DNA of 14,743 bases from an uncultured Clostridium sp. (GTDB lineage: Bacteria; Bacillota; Clostridia; Clostridiales; Clostridiaceae), in assembly GCA_900547475.1 (NCBI GenBank), contig URGW01000055.1, positions 1 to 14,743 of the forward strand, written 5' to 3'. The position numbers were made by a program, and so were the translations under genes. Positions 7,829 to 14,658 of this stretch are shown here, in pieces (position 1 is the first letter of the stretch; every line of letters begins with the position of its first letter). The notes under the pieces are model-generated. The model had not been told where the DNA came from. It was given only the letters and a program-made list of their open reading frames with translations, and ran no database searches.

Positions 7829-8971
7829 TTGAATATTTATTTTGATAATAGTGCTACTACAATGCCTTATGATGAAGTAGTAGAAGAAGTAAGCAAAGGT
7901 ATGAAAGAGTATTTTGGCAATCCATCATCTTTACATAAGATAGGAATGAACTGTGAGAAAAGGTTAAATGAGGCTAGGGAATATTTTTCATCTACTATTA
8001 AATGTAATAAAGATGAGATTTACTTTACATCTGGTGGAAGTGAAGGAAACAATCTGGTTTTAAAGGGATTACTAAAGCCAGGCCATCATCTTATAACAAC
8101 TACTTTTGAGCATCATTCAATAATTAATACATGTAAAGAGTTAGAAGATAAAGGTGTCAAAGTTACATATTTAGATGTAGATAATCAAGGAAGAATTTCA
8201 TTAGAAGACTTAGAAGAAGCAATAAGTAAGGATACTGTTTTAGTATCAATAATGTATGTTAATAATGAAATGGGTGCTATACAAGACCTAGAGGCTATAG
8301 GAAATTTAATAAAGGAAAGAAGCTCTAGAGCAAAGTTTCATGTAGATGCTGTTCAAGGTTATGGAAAATTATCTATTGATGTTAATAAAGCTAAAATAGA
8401 CTTATTAACGGCAGCAGGTCATAAGATTCATGGACCTAAAGGAGCTGGATTAGTTTACATAAAAAAAGGAATAATATTAAATTCACTTATTTCAGGTGGA
8501 AGCCAAGAAAGAGGCTTTAGAGCTGGAACGGAAAATCTTCCTGGAATAATTGGTTTTGAAAAAGCTGCTAAAATCACTTTTGAAAATATGGATAAAAGAT
8601 ATAAAGAGGTTTCAGAGCTTAAAGCTTATTTTATAGAAAGATTAAAGGAAATAAAGGATATTAGAATAAATAGCGGAATAGAAGGATTTAGTCCATATAT
8701 TTTAAATGTATCTTTCCTAGGAGTAAGAGCAGAAGTTTTATTACACTTATTAGAGGAATCAGGAATATACGTTGCTACCGGTTCTGCATGTACATCAAAA
8801 AGTAGTGCTGTTCATGGAAGCTATGTAATAAAGGCATTAGGATTAAATAATAGAGAGGTTGAATCTGCTATAAGATTTTCATTCTCATACGAAAATACAA
8901 AGGAAGAAGTGGACTATACAATTGATGTATTGAAAAAGTCATTAATGTTTTTAAGGAGAGTAAAAAGATGA
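7829..8971 (+). CDS. Cysteine desulfurase (NifS/IscS-like, ThiI partner)
   Basis: This PLP enzyme removes sulfur from L-cysteine, giving alanine and an enzyme persulfide that is passed to an acceptor. The 380-residue protein opens with IYFDNSATT, binds PLP through K199 in AAGHKIHGPKG, and carries the persulfide cysteine C321 in ATGSACTSKSS, the class I (NifS/IscS) loop. The start is a TTG at 7829: AAAGGAG (7813-7819) is 9 bases away, whereas an in-frame TTG at 7823 would be only 3 bases from it. The gene overlaps thiI by ATGA. In Bacillus subtilis the adjacent NifZ-ThiI pair makes 4-thiouridine in tRNA, and the context here is the same, so this copy is more likely dedicated to tRNA thiolation than to Fe-S assembly. 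No scaffold gene (iscU) is nearby. Confidence 0.93.
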   Translation: MNIYFDNSATTMPYDEVVEEVSKGMKEYFGNPSSLHKIGMNCEKRLNEAREYFSSTIKCNKDEIYFTSGGSEGNNLVLKGLLKPGHHLITTTFEHHSIINTCKELEDKGVKVTYLDVDNQGRISLEDLEEAISKDTVLVSIMYVNNEMGAIQDLEAIGNLIKERSSRAKFHVDAVQGYGKLSIDVNKAKIDLLTAAGHKIHGPKGAGLVYIKKGIILNSLISGGSQERGFRAGTENLPGIIGFEKAAKITFENMDKRYKEVSELKAYFIERLKEIKDIRINSGIEGFSPYILNVSFLGVRAEVLLHLLEESGIYVATGSACTSKSSAVHGSYVIKALGLNNREVESAIRFSFSYENTKEEVDYTIDVLKKSLMFLRRVKR

Positions 8972-10125
8972 ATAATAAATTAATATTAGTTAAATATGCT
9001 TCAGAAATATTTCTAAAAGGATTAAACAGAGGAAAGTTTGAAAGAAGATTAAAAGAAAATATAGAAAAGAAACTTTCTGGATTACAATTTGAATTTGTTA
9101 CAGATCAAGGAAGAGGATTTATTAAAGCTGAAGATATAGATGCGGCAGTAGAAAGAGTAAGAAAGGTTTTTGGAGTATCAGAAGTATGTATAGTTACTGA
9201 AGTAGAAAGAGACTTAACGGCAATAAAAGAAGAAGCTCTAAGAAAAGTAAAAGAAGCTAATCCAAAGACATTTAAAATAGAAACAAATAGAGCAAATAAA
9301 AAGTTCCAATTAAATTCTATTGAAACTTCTAGAGCTGTAGGAGGGTATGTACTTCATCATTTTGGAGAAGGATTAGAGGTTAATGTTAAGAATCCAGAAT
9401 GCTTAGTAAATATTGAAATTAGGGAAAAAGCATATGTATTTACAAGTAAGGATAAGATAAAAGGTGTTGGAGGATTACCATATGGAATGAATGGTAGCAC
9501 AATGCTTATGTTATCAGGTGGAATAGATTCTCCAGTCGCTGGATATTTAATGGCTAGAAGAGGGGTAGAACTTAACTGTGTATATTATCATAGCCATCCA
9601 TATACTTCAGAAAGAGCTAAGGATAAAGTTAAAGAGTTAGCTAAAATACTTTCAAATTATACAGAAAGAGTTAATTTATATATAGTACCATTTACAGAAA
9701 TTCAATTAGATATAATGGAAAAATGCAGACAAGATGAATTAACTATATTAATGAGAAGATTTATGATGAGATGTGCTTGTGTTTTAGCTGAAAAATATGG
9801 AGTACAATCAATTTCAAGTGGAGAAAGTATAGGGCAAGTTGCTAGTCAAACTATGGAAGGTTTAATAGTAAGTACTGACTGTGCAGATAGACCAGTATTT
9901 AGACCATTAATTGCAATGGATAAAGGTGATATTATGGATATTGCTAAGGAAATAGGAACTTATGATACTTCAATTTTACCATATGAAGATTGTTGTACAA
10001 TATTCGTACCAAAGCATCCTAAGACTAAGCCACAATTAGAAGCAATGAGAAAAGCAGAATCTGTTTTGGATGTTGATGCAATGGTGGAAAAGGCTATTAA
10101 TGAAACTGAATTAGTGGTGTTTTAA
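8968..10125 (+). CDS. thiI: tRNA 4-thiouridine synthetase ThiI
   Basis: ThiI adenylates uridine 8 of tRNA and transfers sulfur from a cysteine desulfurase persulfide to form s4U, a near-UV sensor; in some bacteria it also serves thiamine thiazole synthesis. The 385-residue protein has an N-terminal ferredoxin-like/THUMP region (about 1-165), the PP-loop SGGIDS at 183-188 that binds ATP, and the conserved YEDCCTIFVPKHPKTKP near the C-terminus. It ends there and lacks the C-terminal rhodanese domain of the roughly 480-residue E. coli protein, as in B. subtilis. Sulfur must therefore come straight from the desulfurase or through a cysteine of ThiI itself. The ATG at 8968 overlaps the desulfurase stop in ATGA and has AAGGAG at 8953-8958. 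Confidence 0.96.
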   Translation: MNNKLILVKYASEIFLKGLNRGKFERRLKENIEKKLSGLQFEFVTDQGRGFIKAEDIDAAVERVRKVFGVSEVCIVTEVERDLTAIKEEALRKVKEANPKTFKIETNRANKKFQLNSIETSRAVGGYVLHHFGEGLEVNVKNPECLVNIEIREKAYVFTSKDKIKGVGGLPYGMNGSTMLMLSGGIDSPVAGYLMARRGVELNCVYYHSHPYTSERAKDKVKELAKILSNYTERVNLYIVPFTEIQLDIMEKCRQDELTILMRRFMMRCACVLAEKYGVQSISSGESIGQVASQTMEGLIVSTDCADRPVFRPLIAMDKGDIMDIAKEIGTYDTSILPYEDCCTIFVPKHPKTKPQLEAMRKAESVLDVDAMVEKAINETELVVF

Positions 10126-10151
10126 TAATTTAATAAAGGTATAAAGTATTT

Positions 10152-10191
10152 AACCACACTATATATTTTCTTAATATAAAGTGTGGTTTTA
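10152..10191 (+). terminator. Intrinsic terminator after thiI
   Basis: AACCACACT (10152-10160) pairs with AGTGTGGTT (10180-10188). The inner TATATT/AATATA extends the stem around a 5-base loop, and a T-rich tail follows. It ends the desulfurase-thiI transcript. Confidence 0.88.
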
Positions 10192-10252
10192 TTAATTTTT
10201 CTAAAATAACAAAATTTTTTATCTAATAAGCAAATAATATTCACAATAGTAC

Positions 10253-10282
10253 TTTATTTAATACTAGTGTTAATAGTATAAT
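10253..10282 (+). promoter_or_regulatory. Weak promoter candidate for the membrane-anchored protein
   Basis: A perfect -10 box TATAAT lies at 10277-10282, 18 bases after a poor -35 TTTATT (10253-10258). It reads toward the gene starting at 10347. Confidence 0.3.
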
Positions 10283-10346
10283 CAAAGGTGGTTAAGTAAG
10301 TTATAAGTATATTTAGAAATTAATATAGATAGGATGAAAATAAAAA

Positions 10347-10853
10347 ATGTTTGAGATAATAGTAGCGATAATAGTTGTGGGTTGTATTATATATATGTTT
10401 AAAGGTGATTTTGCAAGAAAAAATGTAGGGGTAACGGTACTTGAAAGCTTACCTTTATCTATTTTTAAAAAGTGGGGTAAAGAAAATAATAAGATAGAAG
10501 ATAATACTATAGAAGATTTGGATAAACCAACTAACATAGAACCTGCTAATGAGGTATTAAATGAAGTGGCTATTACTGGAATCGATGAAGAAAGTAAAGA
10601 AGTAGAAATTATAGATATAAAAGAGAATATAAATGAAATAAATAATAAGGAAAAAAATGAATTAATAGAAAATAAAGAAAGTGTAGAAAATATTAATGAA
10701 GAAATAAAAGAAAAAGATATAGTATACTGGACTCCAAGAGGAAAAACTTATCATGTAAAAAGAAATTGTAGAACATTATCTAGAAGTAAAGTAATAAATA
10801 GCGGAACAGTATGTGAAAGTGGAAAAGACTGCAAATGTGAACATTGTAAATAA
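10347..10853 (+). CDS. Membrane-anchored protein with acidic linker and Cys/His-rich C-terminal domain
   Basis: I do not recognise a named family for the whole 168-residue protein. Residues 3-17 (EIIVAIIVVGCIIYM) form one hydrophobic helix, probably an uncleaved anchor. Residues about 45-122 are a low-complexity linker rich in Glu, Asn, Ile and Lys. The last 45 residues are compact: YWTPRGKTYHVKRNCRTL, then C156, C162, C164, H166 and C167, with H136 and C141 upstream. This resembles the small putative metal-binding domain with a YHxxxC...CxxC pattern found at the ends of many bacterial secreted or anchored proteins, some of them nucleases, so zinc binding is likely (inference). Which side of the membrane the tail faces is unclear. 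The ATG at 10347 has AGGATG at 10331-10336. It is flanked by terminators, so it is a single-gene transcript. Confidence 0.75.
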   Translation: MFEIIVAIIVVGCIIYMFKGDFARKNVGVTVLESLPLSIFKKWGKENNKIEDNTIEDLDKPTNIEPANEVLNEVAITGIDEESKEVEIIDIKENINEINNKEKNELIENKESVENINEEIKEKDIVYWTPRGKTYHVKRNCRTLSRSKVINSGTVCESGKDCKCEHCK

Positions 10854-10858
10854 AAAAT

Positions 10859-10893
10859 AAAAAGAGATTTTGTAAAATGCAAAATCTCTTTTT
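10859..10893. terminator. Bidirectional intrinsic terminator between convergent genes
   Basis: AAAAAGAGATTTTG (10859-10872) and CAAAATCTCTTTTT (10880-10893) form a perfect 14-bp stem with a 7-base loop. Each strand ends in a T run, so it can serve both the upstream plus-strand gene and the downstream minus-strand gene ending at 10903. Confidence 0.92.
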
Positions 10894-10902
10894 GTATTTA
10901 AA

Positions 10903-11319
10903 CTATCTAGTTCTCATTCTAGTAGCTTGTTGTCTAGCTTTTTTTATTTGGCTATGATCAAATGGGTGTAAGTCTTTTCTTGTAGTTAAGTTTGCAATAT
11001 TTGAAGCCATTACAACTTCAGAATTTGCCTTACCTTTTTCCCCTTTAATTCCCATAACAATTATTTTGTGACCTTGAGATATATCAATAAATTCTGGCTT
11101 TTTAAACCATCTATTTCTCTTATATTCACATTTAGCTATTTGTTTACCAGCATCAGACTTAACAACTAACCAAACATGTAATTTATTAAAAATTCCTAGA
11201 AAACTTTTAGTTTCTGTTTTAACTGATAAAACTGTACCAGAAACACTTGTCATTCTATCTCCATATTTATTCATGTATGCATCAGAGTAATATTTAGTCA
11301 TTTTATCTTTGAAACCCAT
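10903..11319 (-). CDS. Hypothetical protein, possible OB-fold, basic C-terminus
   Basis: This 138-residue protein matches no family I can name. After a short Lys/Tyr-rich N-terminus it shows alternating strands: SVSGTVLSVKTE, LHVWLVVKSDAGKQIAKCEY, a short aromatic-basic loop (RNRWFKKPEF), GHKIIVMGIKGEKG and EVVMASNIANL. This pattern is reminiscent of an OB-fold (inference only). The C-terminal stretch KKARQQATRMRTR is strongly basic, which would suit nucleic-acid or ribosome binding. There is no signal peptide or membrane segment, so it is probably cytoplasmic. The ATG (complement of 11317-11319) has AAAAGGAG (complement of 11328-11335) at good spacing. TATAAT-like boxes on the minus strand lie at 11343-11348 and 11374-11379 without good -35 boxes. 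Confidence 0.75.
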   Translation of the reverse strand: MGFKDKMTKYYSDAYMNKYGDRMTSVSGTVLSVKTETKSFLGIFNKLHVWLVVKSDAGKQIAKCEYKRNRWFKKPEFIDISQGHKIIVMGIKGEKGKANSEVVMASNIANLTTRKDLHPFDHSQIKKARQQATRMRTR

Positions 11320-11442
11320 TGCAAAAACTCCTTTTATTATAAATTATACTATATTAACAGCAATTATATAGACATTATAGCATAAAAGCTGTAGATATAA
11401 AACAAAAATAGTTTTAATAAAAGGAAGAATAAATTTATATGT

Positions 11443-11745
11443 TTAAGAGTAAAAACTTTCTATTTTGGATTTTTTGCTATCTATAAGATTATCTGAAAGA
11501 ATACCTTGAAATTTAGTGAATTTAGCTGATTGCCAAAGACCAAAGCATTTATCAAAACTATATAGTATATTGTCTATTTCAACAATTGGTATGTTATTTA
11601 TATCAAATCCCTTAAATGAAACATTTTTACCTTTATCTTTTAAATATTTTAAAGCTTTACCTAACATTTCATCTGGATCAGGTATATTTCTTTCTGTTAA
11701 AAAGATTTGAAATGAATCTTTTGTACTATTACGATTATCTTCCAT
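11443..11745 (-). CDS. Hypothetical small cytoplasmic protein
   Basis: This 100-residue protein has no recognisable domain. It is polar, with a charged helix-like stretch (DPDEMLGKALKYLKDKGK) and then short strand-like segments ending in CFGLWQSAKFTKF; it has one Cys and no signal peptide or membrane helix. Its reality is supported by a perfect AGGAGG (complement of 11753-11758) 7 bases before the ATG and a strong promoter just upstream. No clear terminator separates it from the next minus-strand gene (start 11319), so read-through is possible. Function is unknown. Confidence 0.7.
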   Translation of the reverse strand: MEDNRNSTKDSFQIFLTERNIPDPDEMLGKALKYLKDKGKNVSFKGFDINNIPIVEIDNILYSFDKCFGLWQSAKFTKFQGILSDNLIDSKKSKIESFYS

Positions 11746-12063
11746 GAAAAAACCTCCTAAAAATTCCCTCGAGTAATAATATTATACGCTTTGTGTAAAA
11801 TATTTACAATAACAAAATAATAATTTATTAAAAAGATATTGGAATAGATTCCAAAGTGATAAATTTATATAAGAAAGAACAAATTTTAAATTATGTAACA
11901 ATAGATAAATTTAATTTATAAGAAATAAATAAGTAAAAATATTATATATTTCTATATTTACATAAAATATAAATTAGTAGTAAGAAGATAGAATCAGCAT
12001 ATATGTAACTGTATATTTTAATTTGAATATCATGTAATGAAGAATAATTTTTAATTTAGATAT
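11746..12063. other. AT-rich non-coding gap between divergent genes
   Basis: These 318 bases hold no supported gene. The left end carries the minus-strand promoter described separately. A second palindrome, TTGGAATAGATTCCAA (7-bp arms, 11839-11854), stands alone in the middle. The remainder is AT-rich with stops in all frames. No convincing promoter for the rightward gene was found. Confidence 0.6.
11781..11810 (-). promoter_or_regulatory. SigmaA-type promoter with overlapping palindrome
   Basis: On the minus strand TTGTAA (complement of 11804-11809) is separated by exactly 17 bases from a perfect TATAAT (complement of 11781-11786), about 35 bases before the start codon at 11745. The inverted repeat TGTAAAATATTTACA (11794-11808) covers part of the -35 box and the spacer and is a candidate operator. 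Confidence 0.65.
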
Positions 12064-12549
12064 ATGAAAAAATGTAAAAATAAGAATAATAGATATAAAG
12101 TTAATAATAAGCCAAATACTACCAGTGAGAAGGCTAAAAGCAATTCAAATGATAATTCTACTATTACAGAGGAAGAAAAAAATCAGCTAATTAAGCAGAT
12201 AGGAATTGCTAATTTGTCGGAGTTTGGAATTAGCTTGATTATATATGCTTCTATACTTAATATATTATATCTTGAATGGCAAAAGGTAAGGATATTAGAT
12301 CAATTAAATTCTACGAATTATGCAGAAACGTTACAAGATTTAACTGAAGAACCCAAAAGTGCTAATATAATATTTTTATTTGTAACATCAATTTTTACGG
12401 GGATTTTATTTGATAATTATAAAACAGCTTTATCACAAACTGGAGAAAATAGAAATGAGAAAGAAATTAGAAATACTTATAAAAGTTTTATTGCAATACT
12501 TTTAATACTTCTAGCAACTACTATGAATTTTGAGGTGTTAAATTGCTAA
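12064..12549 (+). CDS. Hypothetical membrane protein, three predicted helices
   Basis: This 161-residue protein is of unknown family. Residues 1-45 are hydrophilic and rich in Lys and Asn. Three hydrophobic helices follow at about 54-71 (FGISLIIYASILNILYLE), 100-116 (ANIIFLFVTSIFTGILF) and 141-158 (SFIAILLILLATTMNF), with polar loops between. It is probably a small integral membrane protein. No ribosome site is visible before the ATG at 12064, which is unusual for this window where other genes have strong ones, and there is no alternative ATG in the N-terminal region. Translation may be weak, or the true start may be a non-ATG codon. No terminator is evident downstream; an 8-bp repeat ACCATTTT/AAAATGGT (12566-12573 and 12610-12617) lacks a T run. 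Confidence 0.6.
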   Translation: MKKCKNKNNRYKVNNKPNTTSEKAKSNSNDNSTITEEEKNQLIKQIGIANLSEFGISLIIYASILNILYLEWQKVRILDQLNSTNYAETLQDLTEEPKSANIIFLFVTSIFTGILFDNYKTALSQTGENRNEKEIRNTYKSFIAILLILLATTMNFEVLNC

Positions 12550-12731
12550 ATAATTATATAATATAACCATTTTATATGAAAAGAATCAAAAATATTTACT
12601 TACAAAACAAAAATGGTATAAAATATATATTATTGAATATAATAATAAATTTTAAATTATTTGTATAAAAATGCTTATTAGAAATTATATAATTATATAT
12701 TTTTTATAAAAGTATTAGGGGGAGAAGTATT

Positions 12732-13277
12732 ATGAGAATAATTGTAGGAGCAGGAAAAGTAAAATATGATGGATGGGTTTCAACTCAGGAAAATGAGCTT
12801 AATTTATTATCAGTAGAGCAATGGAAAAATATTACAAAGGGTGATGAGATAGAAGCAATTTTAGCAGAACATGTATGGGAACATTTAACTTATGAAGAGG
12901 GATTAAAGGCAGCAGAAAATTGTTATAAATTTTTAAAGCCAGGTGGATATATAAGATGTGCAGTTCCTGATAAAAACTTTAGAAATGAATGGTATCAAAA
13001 TATGATTAAAGTAGGGGGACCGGGGCATGAGGATCATCCGGCATGTGCACATAAAATTGTATATGATTATAAAACATTAGTAAGTGTGTTTGAAAGTGCT
13101 GGTTTTGAAGTTAAACTTTTAGAATATTGTGATGAGCAAGGAGATTTTCATTATAGAGAATGGGATGAATTGGAGGGGAAAATATGTAGAAGTTATAGAT
13201 TTGATACTAGGAATTCTAAAAATAATTTAGGAATGGTTTCAATTATTATAGATGCCATAAAACCAATAAAGAAATAA
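12732..13277 (+). CDS. Small SAM-dependent methyltransferase-like protein
   Basis: This 181-residue protein resembles class I (type 11) SAM-dependent methyltransferases. Seen directly: IIVGAG at 3-8 in the position of motif I, GWV at 14-16, EHVWEHLTYEEGLKA at 46-60, FLKPGGYIRCAVPD at 67-80, and YDYKTLVSVFESAGFEV near 111-127. The EHVxEHL...LKPGG...VPD signature is typical of the family. The protein is shorter than usual (about 200-250 residues) and begins directly at motif I, with GAG in place of the more common GCG or GSG, so cofactor binding may be altered. The substrate is unknown. AGGGGGAG at 12717-12724 lies 7 bases before the ATG. It is followed by a separate promoter, so it is probably monocistronic. 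Confidence 0.8.
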   Translation: MRIIVGAGKVKYDGWVSTQENELNLLSVEQWKNITKGDEIEAILAEHVWEHLTYEEGLKAAENCYKFLKPGGYIRCAVPDKNFRNEWYQNMIKVGGPGHEDHPACAHKIVYDYKTLVSVFESAGFEVKLLEYCDEQGDFHYREWDELEGKICRSYRFDTRNSKNNLGMVSIIIDAIKPIKK

Positions 13278-13282
13278 ATTGC

Positions 13283-13311
13283 TTGTAAATAATAGTTATT
13301 ATTACTATAAT
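13283..13311 (+). promoter_or_regulatory. Consensus-like promoter for the rhodanese with palindromic spacer
   Basis: TTGTAA (13283-13288) and a perfect TATAAT (13306-13311) are 17 bases apart, ending about 33 bases before the ATG at 13344. The spacer is largely filled by the inverted repeat AATAATAGTTATTATT (13288-13303, 7-bp arms), which could be an operator or a chance AT palindrome. Confidence 0.6.
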
Positions 13312-13343
13312 TAATTTAAATGTAAATATAAAAGAGGTGTAGT

Positions 13344-13658
13344 ATGAGTTCATTTAAATCAATTAGCAGTATACAAGCTGAAACTTTGATTAAAGATTGT
13401 GAAGATCTAATGATTATAGATGTTAGAAGATATAGTGAATTTAAGGAAAGTAAAATACCTAATGCAATAAATATTCCAGTTGAAGAGCTAGAGTGGGAAA
13501 TTGAAGAATTAAAAGAAAATAAAGATAAGCCCATTTTAGTTTATTGCAAAGCTGGACATAAGAGTGCGTTAGCGTGTGAAATGTTAAAGGAAGAAGGGTT
13601 TACTAAATTATATAATTTAGGTCAAGGTATTTTAGGGTACAATGGTATCTTAGAATAA
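13344..13658 (+). CDS. Single-domain rhodanese (sulfurtransferase)
   Basis: This 104-residue protein is one complete rhodanese domain. IIDVRRYSEFKESKIPNAINIP (residues 24-45) is the conserved N-terminal signature. The active-site cysteine is C68 in YCKAGHKSA; the loop is C-K-A-G-H-K, six residues long as in sulfur-transferring rhodaneses rather than the seven of Cdc25-type phosphatases, and K73 stands where Arg is usual. It would carry persulfide sulfur from thiosulfate or a protein donor to an acceptor in the cytoplasm; there is no signal peptide. The start has AAAGAGGTG at 13331-13339. It has its own promoter and terminator. A link with the ThiI in this window, which lacks a rhodanese domain, is only speculation. 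Confidence 0.9.
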   Translation: MSSFKSISSIQAETLIKDCEDLMIIDVRRYSEFKESKIPNAINIPVEELEWEIEELKENKDKPILVYCKAGHKSALACEMLKEEGFTKLYNLGQGILGYNGILE

Positions 13659-13664
13659 AAATAG

Positions 13665-13714
13665 CGTATTTAGAATAGGAGATATTTAAGATTTCTATTT
13701 TAAATACGTTTTTT
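13665..13714 (+). terminator. Intrinsic terminator after the rhodanese gene
   Basis: The arms 13665-13681 and 13692-13708 form a stem of about 17 pairs including three G-U pairs (CGTATTTA against TAAATACG at the base), followed by six T residues at 13709-13714. Confidence 0.88.
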
Positions 13715-13788
13715 AGGCTATGATAAATTATTAATATATTATATAATTATCTATAGAATATTATATATGGTTAGGGGAGAAGAAAACG

Positions 13789-14658
13789 TTGTATACATTA
13801 GAAAATGAAAAAGTTAAAATTACTGTAAGCAAACAGGGAGCAGAGCTTCATAATATTACATCAAAAGTAGATGGAACTGAATATTTATGGAATAGAAACA
13901 AAAGATATTGGGGGTATAGTGCACCAGTATTATTTCCTATAGTAGGAAAAGTTAAAAATGGAACTTATAAAGTTGATGGTAAAGAATATAATTTACCACA
14001 ACATGGATTAGCTAGATTAAAAGAATTTGAAGTGATTGAAAAAACAGATGATAAGATTATTTTTGAGTTAGTTGATTCAGAAGAAACTTTAAAGGTATAT
14101 CCATATAAATTTTCATTAAAAATTGCTTATACATTAGTAGAGAATGGAGTTAAAACAGAATATATAGTAGAAAATACTGATAATAAGACAATTTATTTTT
14201 CAATAGGAGCTCATCCAGCTTTTATGTGTCCAATGGTAGCTGGAGAGATAATAGATGATTATTATTTTGAATTTAATGAAAAAGAAAATTGTGACATAAT
14301 GCCTATAAGTGAAGAAGGATATATAAAGCGTGAAAGAAAGCAATATTTAGTTAACAATAATATAATACCGTTAAATTTTGATGTGTTTAAGGGCGATGCT
14401 CTAGTTTTTGATAGCTTAAAATCTAATAAAATAAGTTTAAAATCTGTTAATCATGATAAGGTGTTAACTATGGACTTTACTGGATTCCCTTATATGGGAT
14501 TATGGACAAAAGCAACAGGTGCACCATTTGTATGTATAGAACCATGGTATGGACATGCTGACTTTGAAGATTTTGATGGGGAATTAAAAGATAAAGCTGG
14601 AATAGAAAAATTACAAATTGGTCAAAAATTCAATAGTTCATATACAGTAACAATATAA
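13789..14658 (+). CDS. Aldose 1-epimerase family protein (LacX-like)
   Basis: This galactose-mutarotase-fold protein probably interconverts the alpha and beta anomers of an aldose or a sugar phosphate in the cytoplasm. The 289-residue length and the motif PVLFPIVGKVKNG...QHGLAR match the LacX-like branch. Likely catalytic residues are H72 in PQHGLAR and H142 in SIGAHPAF, with E251 in CIEPWYGHAD as the general base, by analogy with GalM. The start codon is TTG at 13789 with AGGGGAG at 13773-13779; no ATG is available near it. No sugar transporter or kinase is visible next to it, so the substrate cannot be inferred from context. Downstream to the window end lies only non-coding sequence. Confidence 0.92.
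   Translation: MYTLENEKVKITVSKQGAELHNITSKVDGTEYLWNRNKRYWGYSAPVLFPIVGKVKNGTYKVDGKEYNLPQHGLARLKEFEVIEKTDDKIIFELVDSEETLKVYPYKFSLKIAYTLVENGVKTEYIVENTDNKTIYFSIGAHPAFMCPMVAGEIIDDYYFEFNEKENCDIMPISEEGYIKRERKQYLVNNNIIPLNFDVFKGDALVFDSLKSNKISLKSVNHDKVLTMDFTGFPYMGLWTKATGAPFVCIEPWYGHADFEDFDGELKDKAGIEKLQIGQKFNSSYTVTI

Noticed and set aside
11357..11392. ACAGC...GCTGT repeat as a terminator between the two minus-strand hypothetical genes
   Set aside because: Arms of only 5 bp, a loop of over 25 bases and no T run in the required direction.
11516..11710. 64-codon plus-strand open frame opposite the 100-residue hypothetical gene
   Set aside because: The minus-strand gene has a perfect AGGAGG and a consensus-like promoter; this frame has neither.
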